DNA from: Rhodoferax sp.
GTDB lineage: Bacteria > Pseudomonadota > Gammaproteobacteria > Burkholderiales > Burkholderiaceae_C
Length of the DNA stretch: 9,286 bases
Direction: 5' to 3'
Assembly: GCA_029946045.1 (NCBI GenBank)
Contig: JAQSDS010000010.1
Location: 1-9,286 of the forward strand
A program made the position numbers and the translations under genes. Each line of letters begins with the position of its first letter. Within the stretch, counting starts at the first letter, position 1. Below are positions 1 to 5,422 of this stretch, piece by piece. A model generated the notes under the pieces. It searched no databases, was not told where the DNA came from, and saw only the letters and a list, made by a program, of their open reading frames with translations.

Positions 1-2
1 AG

Positions 3-1004
3 CCATTCCGACTCGATGCCGATTCCGCCAGTCAGCCCAGCGAGTTCGAAGTAACTTTCCTGATTGATGGTGTGCGTTACCAGTATGGCTTTGCCATGAC
101 CGCACAGCGCATCGTGAGTGAGCATTTGCTGGTTTACAAGGCTTTCAAGCCCCAGCGCTGGTTCACGCGCCACTTCGACACAGTTACCGGAAAAGATGTC
201 TACGATTTTGGCCCTGGTCTTAAAGGTCCCAAGAACCTGTGGGAAGGAGCGACCCGACCGAACGCATTGTTCCTGTCAATGGCTGTGCAACTCAATAGCG
301 AAGCCTTGCGCCCGGTGTTCGACTGGTTCACGAGTCGACTGGTCATCTTCAACGAGCAAGCCCAGCTCAGTCCTCAGGTGTCTATCCAGATGCTCAAGCA
401 GGCAGAAGGCAGGAAAGAAATTTGCAACTTTCTCTCTGCCGCCGACATCAGCATCGCCGACATCGATGTGGAAACGCGCAAGGTTCCTGGGCAGGCTGTT
501 CACTTTGACTTGGTAGCCGGAAAAACCGAAGTGCGATCAGAAGAGATGGAAGAGCACAAACTGCGCTTCCACCATGTCACCGAACAGGGTAAAGCTGAGT
601 TTGATTTGATGGACGAGTCCAACGGCACGCGCAATCTGCTGTTTCTTGCAGGGCCAGTGCTGGATATCCTCAGCAAAGGGCTGACACTGGTTATCGACGA
701 ACTCGACACCAGTTTGCACACTTTGCTGGTGCGCGAATTGGTGCGACTATTCCACCGACCCGAGATCAACACCGGCGGTGCGCAACTGATCTTCACGACT
801 CACGACACGTCGTTGCTGGACGCGCCAGATCTGTTTCGGCGAGATCAGGTGTGGTTCGTGGAAAAAAATCACGATCAGACCTCGGCATTGGTCAGCTTGT
901 CAGAATTCAGCCCGCGTAAGAATGAAGATATGGAGCGGGGCTACCTGATGGGTAGATACGGTGGTGTGCCATTTCTCGACCACACACTGGGGTTGAAAAA
1001 CTGA
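3..1004 (+). CDS. RloA-type AAA/ABC-like ATPase (5'-truncated by window edge)
   Basis: This is the C-terminal part of a P-loop ATPase of the AAA_15/AAA_21 (RloA, AbiLi-like) class. The frame is open from the first bases, and the residues before the GTG at 72 read as sensible protein, so the true start and the Walker A loop lie upstream of the window. Visible motifs are the ABC-type signature DESNGT (about 612-629), the Walker B segment LTLVIDELD (about 681-707) and the H-loop TTHD (about 795-806). The C-terminus ends in the GRYGGVPFLD motif usual for this class. The stop TGA overlaps the ATG of the next gene by one base, which implies translational coupling. In known RloA/RloB and lactococcal AbiL pairs such ATPases are thought to sense or energise an anti-phage response. 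The family call is firm; a defence role here is inferred from the pair. Confidence 0.85.
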   Translation, partial: PFRLDADSASQPSEFEVTFLIDGVRYQYGFAMTAQRIVSEHLLVYKAFKPQRWFTRHFDTVTGKDVYDFGPGLKGPKNLWEGATRPNALFLSMAVQLNSEALRPVFDWFTSRLVIFNEQAQLSPQVSIQMLKQAEGRKEICNFLSAADISIADIDVETRKVPGQAVHFDLVAGKTEVRSEEMEEHKLRFHHVTEQGKAEFDLMDESNGTRNLLFLAGPVLDILSKGLTLVIDELDTSLHTLLVRELVRLFHRPEINTGGAQLIFTTHDTSLLDAPDLFRRDQVWFVEKNHDQTSALVSLSEFSPRKNEDMERGYLMGRYGGVPFLDHTLGLKN

Positions 1005-1678
1005 TGGCGCGCGACAATTCCCCAAAAGAGCGCCAACAAAAGCAGTTGGCGCGTAAGCAGGGACGGCGGGCCAGCTACGACCGGATCCTGATCGTCTCCG
1101 AGGGCAGCAAGACGGAGCCGAACTATTTTCTCGAGATTCGCGCTACCCATCGCTTGCACACCGCCAACGTGGAAGTTCAGCCTAGCGAGTTGGGGACCGC
1201 GCCAATTCAGGTTGTGCAGTATGCGAAAGAATTGTTTGAGGATGGCGACCGCTATAAGAACATTCAGCGTCGTGCGTTCGAGAAGGTCTATGCCGTGTTT
1301 GACCGTGACAACCATGACAGCTATCACGAGGCACTGACGCTGGCAGCCTCGCTGAACGGCAAGCTCAGGAACGATGCCAAGCAGCCGGTCTCTTTTCATG
1401 CCATTGCATCAGTGCCCAGTTTTGAGCTGTGGCTGCTGCTGCATTTTGAGGACATTCGGGCCCCGCTGCATCGTGATGAAGTGATGCGCCGCCTCAAGCT
1501 GCACATGCCGGGCTATGACAAAGGCGCAGGCACCGCGTTCGCGACCACCAATGTGCATTTGGCCGTCGCCACCCAGCGTGCAGAACGATTGGCGGTGCAC
1601 TTTACCGCGCGCACAGACCCTGAGCCCTTCACCGCCATTGTTGAACTGGTAAAGCTGCTGACTACGCTTCGCGGCTGA
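1004..1678 (+). CDS. rloB: RloB family protein (Toprim-like acidic motifs)
   Basis: A 224-residue protein of the RloB family, of normal length for that family. Three blocks show this: EGSKTEPNYF (residues 33-42), VFDRDNHD (98-105) and SVPSFELWLLLHF (136-148). The first glutamate and the DxD pair fit a Toprim-like metal-binding nuclease fold, so a nuclease activity is plausible but not established. The N-terminus is very basic (residues 6-22), as in many RloB proteins. Its ATG overlaps the TGA of the upstream ATPase gene and there is no strong Shine-Dalgarno sequence, so translation probably depends on the ATPase gene. RloB was named as a restriction-linked ORF, and with its ATPase partner it resembles the AbiLi/AbiLii abortive-infection pair. 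No restriction-modification gene is visible in this window. Confidence 0.85.
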   Translation: MARDNSPKERQQKQLARKQGRRASYDRILIVSEGSKTEPNYFLEIRATHRLHTANVEVQPSELGTAPIQVVQYAKELFEDGDRYKNIQRRAFEKVYAVFDRDNHDSYHEALTLAASLNGKLRNDAKQPVSFHAIASVPSFELWLLLHFEDIRAPLHRDEVMRRLKLHMPGYDKGAGTAFATTNVHLAVATQRAERLAVHFTARTDPEPFTAIVELVKLLTTLRG

Positions 1679-1736
1679 ATACGTGGAATGTGAGCGTTGC
1701 CTGAGGCTGCAGTCCAAGGCAGTAGCTGTTAACGTG

Positions 1737-2075
1737 TCACGCCGCTTGCTTTGCAGTTGGTATCCTCAAGCAGGATGACTCGAACTCTTCTATGTCGCAG
1801 AGTCGGTAACAGACCCGTCCAAGCAGTTTGAGATACATCGGCCCGATTCCCTCTGACCTCCATCGCTCCAGCGTTGCTTCACTTAGTCCCCAACGGGCTG
1901 CCAGTTGTTTTTGCCCGAGATGTTTGGTGTCCACAGGTTTCCTTCCGAATGAGTTGGTGGTACTCCATGAAGGCGTGTTTTCGTCCCAAAGCCAAGTGGT
2001 GTTGTGAAAAAAATGCGGACGGCGGTTCAAGTGTGGAATGCGGATTTGAACCGCGGTAAGCATCTTTCGACCCAT
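1737..2075 (-). CDS. Small helix-turn-helix (MerR/AlpA-like) DNA-binding protein
   Basis: A protein of about 112 residues with a C-terminal winged-helix or MerR-like HTH (residues ~51-98). The pattern TKHLGQKQLAARWGLSEATL, then ERWRSEGIGP, then a wing ending in YRLCDIEEFE is typical of excisionase/AlpA-like regulators of integrated elements. The reading frame is open up to 2216, but that longer start lies inside a terminator hairpin. The ATG at 2075 has GAGG about 11 nt upstream; an ATG at 2063 is an alternative. Residues ~22-47 form a leader module that recurs in the small gene ending at 2538. The gene converges on rloB with about 58 nt between the stops. It probably controls expression or excision of the surrounding element, a role inferred from the fold and neighbours. 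Confidence 0.7.
   Translation of the reverse strand: MGRKMLTAVQIRIPHLNRRPHFFHNTTWLWDENTPSWSTTNSFGRKPVDTKHLGQKQLAARWGLSEATLERWRSEGIGPMYLKLLGRVCYRLCDIEEFESSCLRIPTAKQAA
1963..1997. repeat. Copy 1 of a diverged 35-bp repeat (with 2821-2855)
   Basis: By eye this stretch matches 2821-2855 at 27 of 35 positions without gaps. Weaker similarity continues on the higher-coordinate side, in a T-rich stretch of the minus strand. On the minus strand both copies are read in the same frame, giving TTWLW...SW in this gene and MTWLL...SW in the other, so the similarity looks like a shared coding module. Confidence 0.6.
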
Positions 2076-2207
2076 GCGTCCATCAGCCTCTGATAGACTG
2101 CCAGTCAAGTTGGCGGTTTCCGCAGTTCTTCGCAGCAGCCATTGGCAGCTAAAACGAGCCCAGTTCGCTTGGTTTGACAGGGGGTGCGACCCCACCACCA
2201 ATACCTT

Positions 2208-2239
2208 AAAAGCCAACCCTCACCGGTTGGCTTTTTTTT
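2208..2239 (+). terminator. Strong rho-independent terminator
   Basis: A perfect 7-bp stem GCCAACC/GGTTGGC (2212-2218 and 2225-2231) closes a 6-nt loop and is followed by eight T residues; four A residues precede the stem. The T-run orientation means it stops + strand transcription. No + strand gene ends just before it. It may end read-through from rloB, which would run antisense across the HTH gene, or it may belong to an RNA gene or to a gene lost by rearrangement. Confidence 0.85.
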
Positions 2240-2537
2240 GCCCACTACTGCGTGTTTGCGCGGGTTCCAGCGGGTTCTTGCGGACTGCGGAGAGAGCCCT
2301 TTCTGCCACCACCCTGCACGTTTTACTCTCCGTTTGCGCATTCTCTATCCGCGCCGCCCCACCCGTTGCAGGCCCAAGTCCGGAAGGCAGGTCCGTCATC
2401 CCTATATAAATCAATGACTTACGCGCGGACGAATCAATCGGTTTTTCTGTGGCATTGGTAGGCTGAGAGGATGGAGCGTACCCAGATCACGTTGGCAGCG
2501 AGTAAAAAAGAATATGAAACATCATCCAATCCGCCAG
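2240..2537. other. Gene-free stretch between terminator and DUF2924-like gene
   Basis: About 300 bp in which I see no convincing gene on either strand. A 28-codon + strand frame starts at 2471, but it has no properly spaced ribosome site and overlaps the end of the minus-strand gene. A TATATAAAT stretch near 2404 could be a -10-like element, but I see no matching -35. Confidence 0.5.
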
Positions 2538-2858
2538 TCAATTGGTTTTGATCTGCCGCTGTAGCGGGTTGGCCTTGACGCCAGCTTTTGACCGTTTCTG
2601 GGGCATGGCGGCGATCATTTCGTCGTAGGCGTGTTTCTGAAACAGATAGGCAAGCTGGGTCTCCAAGTAGTGTCGGCTGCGGTGTGGACGCCGTGGAAAG
2701 TAGTTATCCCAAACGGTCCACAGAATGGACTTTGGCAGGGTGCCCAGGGTGACGATTTTCATCAAGGCGATTCGATATGCTTCATCCATTGGCTCAGCTT
2801 TCCAAGAAGGGTTTGCGGACCTCCATGAACGCTCTTTTACGATCAAAAGCCAAGTCAT
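2538..2858 (-). CDS. Small DUF2924-like protein of a recombinase module
   Basis: Up to 106 residues. The core, W..YFPRRPHRSRHYLE followed by LAYLFQKHAYDEM (residues ~49-80), resembles the DUF2924 pattern in which an LW..F segment precedes R..L..RLAY..QE.A. DUF2924 genes commonly sit beside serine recombinase genes, and a recombinase remnant lies 98 bp away on the same strand. Two starts are possible: ATG 2858, which keeps the N-terminal TWL...SW module shared with the HTH gene, or ATG 2789, which has GGAAAG about 8 nt upstream and gives 83 residues. The frame is open above 2858 as far as a stop near 2901, and the codons there still resemble the HTH gene leader, so the original 5' end may have been lost. 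The function of the family is unknown to me; the assignment is tentative. Confidence 0.5.
   Translation of the reverse strand: MTWLLIVKERSWRSANPSWKAEPMDEAYRIALMKIVTLGTLPKSILWTVWDNYFPRRPHRSRHYLETQLAYLFQKHAYDEMIAAMPQKRSKAGVKANPLQRQIKTN
2821..2855. repeat. Copy 2 of a diverged 35-bp repeat (with 1963-1997)
   Basis: Partner of the copy at 1963-1997, with 27 of 35 identical positions. It lies in the same orientation and reading frame, at the N-terminal end of the DUF2924-like gene. Confidence 0.6.
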
Positions 2859-2881
2859 TTCAGGATTGAAAAATCGGAAAA

Positions 2882-2945
2882 TGCAGTCCCTGCAACTGCC
2901 CTAGCTTGACTAGGCTTGCAAACTGATGGTGCCTCAATGAGGCAC
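2882..2945. repeat. Cluster of three short inverted repeats
   Basis: Three perfect small palindromes stand in a row between the recombinase stop and the DUF2924-like gene: TGCAG/CTGCA with a 3-nt loop (2882-2894), CCTAG/CTAGG with a 5-nt loop (2900-2914), and GTGCCTC/GAGGCAC with a 3-nt loop (2929-2945). The last starts 12 nt beyond the recombinase stop codon on the minus strand and could be a weak terminator, but no clear T-run follows it. The cluster could also be a protein-binding or recombination site. Confidence 0.45.
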
Positions 2946-2956
2946 TGGCCAGGCCG

Positions 2957-3890
2957 TCACTTGCGCGGCGTTTGATCTGGTATCTGCGAGACCCAGTCGG
3001 TTGTATGGGCTTGTATAAGATCACAGATTAGCTCGAACACCCCTTTGGCACTGATGCGTACAAGGAAGTCATTTGGCCCAACGACCACCCGCTCCACCAA
3101 CAAACGTATCAGTTGCGCTTTCGTGGGCAACGAGAAGAGGTCGGATACCCTGGCCGTTTCGCGCAGCCGCTCAGTGATGAGTGCCTGATCGAACGTTGGA
3201 TGGTCTGTGAGCGATCGCGGTAATGCTGCTAGCCACTGCGAGGGATCCCGAAAATTTTCGTACAAATGTTCCATCACCTGCGCATGCAGGTGATAAGCGG
3301 AAAGGCGCGGCAGACCGGAGGCACCGGCACCCACCGAAATTTCTTTCTGGGGGATGTAATAGCCTAGTTGTCGCCCCCGTTGCTTTGATGAAAACCAGGG
3401 CGTCATGCTCCGACCATCTTCCCCAAACACCAGGCCCTTGAGTGGGAAGTGCCACTCTGGCGATTTGCGATTGAGCACGCCGGTTCGGCGTGCCCGCGAG
3501 GCCATCAACTCATGAACTTCGTCCCACAGGGCTTGCTCAATGAGGGGTTTGTGGCTGCTGGCATGCCAAGCATCGTCATAGAACAACTCGCCCAGGTACA
3601 TTCGGTTGTTGAGCAATTTATAAAGCACGTTTTTGTCAAAGGTGCGCCCACCGCGCAGCAGACCAGCTTTGGTGTTCCACGCTTTGGTTTTGACGCCTTG
3701 TTCACTGAGCTCCTGAATCAGCGCAGTCACTGATGGCTGCAGCAAAAACCGCTCAAAAATGTTCCGCACTGTCTTTGCTTCAGCAGGCTCCTCCACCAAG
3801 CGTTGCTGTGCCAGGCCATAGCCCAGCGGCGGAGCACCGCCTTGCCACACCCCTTGACGGCGCGACGCAGCACGTTTTTCCCGGCCATGG
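2957..3890 (-). pseudogene. Large serine recombinase, C-terminal fragment
   Basis: About 310 residues of a large serine recombinase. The fragment opens with REKRAASRRQGVWQGG and PPLGYG, the usual start of the Recombinase domain that follows the catalytic domain. It continues through a NNRMYLGELFYDD segment and a WHFPLKGLVFG block, then a C-terminal tail ending in TPRK. The zinc-ribbon cysteines of many relatives are absent, and D/G residues stand in their place. The N-terminal resolvase domain with the catalytic serine (about 150-190 residues) is missing. Above 3890 the same frame stays open, but only as the antisense of the ParB-like gene and with no recombinase character. The fragment therefore cannot catalyse strand exchange. 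Homology stops within a few bases of where ParB-like homology begins on the other strand. Confidence 0.85.
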
Positions 3891-4741
3891 ACGGCACCAT
3901 GAGCACTCGCAAATACAAGCAGGTGGTCTCGTCTATCCACGAAATCGGGCTCATCGAGCCCCTGTCCATCATCCAGCCAGACCCCAAAAAGTCGGAGTTC
4001 TTGCTGCTCGATGGCCACCTGCGGGTGCTGGCCCTCAAAGAGCTGGGCATGGAAACCGCGCCCTGCCTCATGGCCAAAGACGACGAAACCTTCAGCTACA
4101 ACCACCGCATCAACCGCCTGTCCACCGTGCAAGAGCACTACATGCTTCGCCGCGCTATCGACCGGGGCGTGAGCCGCGAGCGCCTGGCCCGGGCCTTTAA
4201 CGTGAACTTGAGCTCTATCAACCGGCGCATCAATCTGCTTGAAGGCATCTGCCCCGAAGCCATTGACCTGCTGCAAGACAAACAGTTCACGCCAGACGTC
4301 ACCCGCATCCTGCGCAACATGAAAGCCGCCCGCCAAGTCGAAGCGGTGGAGCTGATGGTGTCCAGCAACACCATCACCGTGGCCCACGCCGAAGCCCTGC
4401 TCAAAGCCACGCCGCCTGAGCAGCGCGCAGACCTCAAACCCGCCGAGCGCGACAAAACCTCACCCATCGAGCAAATCGTCAAGCTTGAAAAAGAGATGAG
4501 CCAGGTGCAGACCCAGTACAAAGACGCCGAACAAAACTACGGCTCCGACTTGCTTAACCTGGTGGTTGCCAAGGGCTACCTCACCAAGCTGCTGGCTAAC
4601 GAGGCGGTCAACAGCTACATCCAACGCCACGAGCCCGACATCTTGGAACAGTTTGAGCTGGTGGTAAACACCATCAGTATGGAGGAAGCCGTGCAACAGC
4701 AGGCCGAAACGATCCCCTCAGATATCGGCGAAGCGTCATAA
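3887..4741 (+). CDS. RepB/ParB-like partition-type protein, probably N-terminally truncated
   Basis: About 284 residues from ATG 3887, or 280 from ATG 3899; neither has a clear ribosome site. Counting from 3899, residues 5-62 match a ParB N-terminal fold (KYKQVVSSIHEIGLIEPLSI, then LLLDGHLRVLALKELG), with GHLR in place of the usual GERR box. Residues ~92-116 form a helix-turn-helix (RERLARAFNVNLSSINRRIN). The rest resembles the RepB C-terminal domain, with a probable coiled coil around LEKEMSQVQTQYKDAEQNY. The N-terminal strand that normally precedes the KYKQVV segment is absent, and the breakpoint with the recombinase lies just there. Such chromosomal RepB-like genes often accompany large serine recombinases and probably bind DNA of the element. 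A weak 5-bp hairpin (4732-4745) spans the stop, but there is no T-run, so read-through into the next operon is possible. Confidence 0.75.
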   Translation: MDGTMSTRKYKQVVSSIHEIGLIEPLSIIQPDPKKSEFLLLDGHLRVLALKELGMETAPCLMAKDDETFSYNHRINRLSTVQEHYMLRRAIDRGVSRERLARAFNVNLSSINRRINLLEGICPEAIDLLQDKQFTPDVTRILRNMKAARQVEAVELMVSSNTITVAHAEALLKATPPEQRADLKPAERDKTSPIEQIVKLEKEMSQVQTQYKDAEQNYGSDLLNLVVAKGYLTKLLANEAVNSYIQRHEPDILEQFELVVNTISMEEAVQQQAETIPSDIGEAS

Positions 4742-4776
4742 CGCTAATGCATTCGATAAATATTTTGCAGTTGACA

Positions 4777-4805
4777 TTAACAACTCATCAGGAAAGCCCT
4801 AAAAT
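4777..4805 (+). promoter_or_regulatory. Sigma-70-type promoter of the EPS operon
   Basis: TTAACA (4777-4782) and TAAAAT (4800-4805) each match the consensus at 5 of 6 positions, with an optimal 17-nt spacer. Transcription would start near 4812, leaving a leader of about 94 nt before the MarR gene. A second TTGACA at 4771 is too far (23 nt) from this -10 element. Confidence 0.65.
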
Positions 4806-4808
4806 CAT

Positions 4809-4818
4809 GCGAATTCGC
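4809..4818. promoter_or_regulatory. Palindrome at the predicted transcription start
   Basis: GCGAATTCGC is a perfect 10-bp palindrome across the predicted +1 position. A site there could serve as an operator, for example for the MarR-type regulator encoded just downstream. Its short length means chance is a real alternative. Confidence 0.3.
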
Positions 4819-4854
4819 ACAAACGTTCCGCTATAGAGCGACCCCTAGCGCGCT

Positions 4855-4873
4855 TGCCGATCGTGACACGGCA
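4855..4873 (+). promoter_or_regulatory. Leader hairpin directly upstream of ops
   Basis: TGCCG (4855-4859) pairs with CGGCA (4869-4873) around a 9-nt loop. The stem ends one base before the ops element, so in the nascent RNA it could influence pausing at ops. The stem is only 5 bp, so support is modest. Confidence 0.35.
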
Positions 4874-4874
4874 C

Positions 4875-4886
4875 GGCGGTAGCGTG
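4875..4886 (+). promoter_or_regulatory. ops element (RfaH-type recruitment site)
   Basis: GGCGGTAGCGTG is identical over all 12 positions to the E. coli ops element, the core of JUMPstart. In E. coli, ops makes RNA polymerase pause and loads the NusG paralogue RfaH, which then suppresses termination in long surface-polysaccharide operons. Here it lies in the untranslated leader about 64 nt after the predicted start and 20 nt before the first start codon, which is the expected place. The upstream part of the 39-bp JUMPstart is not conserved. Confidence 0.8.
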
Positions 4887-4905
4887 GCAAAACACCTCCT
4901 ACTAC

Positions 4906-5274
4906 ATGACCAGCCGCCGCGCCCAACTTCAAGAAGACACTTACTTCAGGGTCTTGCGCATGCTGCAAGCCGACCCCGACGTCACCCAGCGCGAGATTGC
5001 CGAACGGCTGGGCGTCAGCACCAGTGGCCTGAATTACTGCCTCAATGCGCTGATAAACAAAGGCTGGGTCAAGGTGCAGAACTTCAGCCAATCCAAAAAC
5101 AAGTTTGGCTACATCTATGTGCTCACCCCGCAGGGCATTGTTGAAAAAGCGCTGCTGACCACGCGCTTTCTCAAACGCAAGATGGCCGAATACGAGGCCA
5201 TGAAGCTTGAAATAGACACGCTGACCTCTGAAATAAACAGCACCTCGACCGCGCCTACCGCTAAAAAAGCATGA
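4906..5274 (+). CDS. MarR family EPS-associated transcriptional regulator
   Basis: A 122-residue winged-helix regulator of the EPS-associated MarR class, a small family usually found at the head of exopolysaccharide clusters. Residues ~8-30 (LQEDTYFRVLRMLQADPDV) begin the domain. The recognition segment is TQREIAERLGVSTSGLNYCL (about 27-46), followed by ALINKGWVKVQNF and the wing KNKFGYIYVLTPQG. The C-terminal ~45 residues form a charged helix (FLKRKMAEYEAMKLEIDTLT), probably for dimer contacts. ATG 4906 is the only possible start, because the frame closes at a TGA at 4864 with no ATG, GTG or TTG between. No Shine-Dalgarno sequence precedes it; the leader has CACCTCCT instead. It is the first gene after the promoter and ops element. 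Whether it activates or represses the operon cannot be told from sequence. Confidence 0.85.
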   Translation: MTSRRAQLQEDTYFRVLRMLQADPDVTQREIAERLGVSTSGLNYCLNALINKGWVKVQNFSQSKNKFGYIYVLTPQGIVEKALLTTRFLKRKMAEYEAMKLEIDTLTSEINSTSTAPTAKKA

Positions 5275-5408
5275 CCCCCAGCGCTGCTGCCATTCAAGTC
5301 ACCCCCGTCATTCTTTGTGGCGGTTCAGGCACACGCCTTTGTCATTTATTTGTGCCAAGGGTCGTTGTGCGGTTTGAAGTCACGTACGGGCGCATTAAGT
5401 CCGCCTAA
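5271..5408 (+). pseudogene. Remnant of mannose-1-phosphate guanylyltransferase (N-terminal stump)
   Basis: A 45-codon frame whose ATG overlaps the TGA of the MarR gene (ATGA). Residues 12-23 (PVILCGGSGTRL) are the nucleotide-binding signature at the N-terminus of sugar-phosphate nucleotidyltransferases, best matching the ManC/CpsB mannose-1-phosphate guanylyltransferases, which are normally about 470 residues long. Similarity ends after TRL, where WPLSR would be expected; what follows is unrelated and stops at 5406. The break is near 5339-5342. The overlap with the MarR gene suggests that manC was once the second gene of this operon and lost all but its first ~70 bp. A functional micro-protein is unlikely, though its translation could still couple the MarR gene to downstream reading. 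Confidence 0.75.
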
Positions 5409-5422
5409 ATTACCGAAGATTC

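Noticed and set aside
2165..2207. Possible tRNA or tmRNA 3' end (GGGG-TGCGA-CCCC then CCACCA before a terminator)
   Set aside because: The loop is 5 nt and lacks the TTCRA core, and no acceptor or anticodon arm can be drawn upstream. At most it could be an attachment-site remnant, which cannot be supported here.
2076..2216. Longer N-terminus for the HTH gene starting at 2216
   Set aside because: That start lies in the stem of the strong terminator and the extra residues show no domain; ATG 2075 or 2063 is more plausible.
2471..2557. 28-codon + strand frame with GAGAGG just before its ATG
   Set aside because: The purine run touches the start codon with no spacing, the peptide has no recognisable motif, and it overlaps the end of the DUF2924-like gene.
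3891..4387. Minus-strand open frame continuing the recombinase upstream
   Set aside because: It is exactly antisense to the ParB-like gene, has low-complexity G/A/V/H-rich content and shows no resolvase motif. It is a shadow frame, so the recombinase fragment ends near 3890.
4771..4776. TTGACA as the -35 box of the EPS promoter
   Set aside because: It is 23 nt from TAAAAT, too far; the overlapping region offers TTAACA at the correct 17-nt spacing.
4854..5144. 96-residue + strand frame over the MarR gene
   Set aside because: It is an out-of-frame reading of the ops region and the MarR gene with H/R/P-rich, motif-free content.
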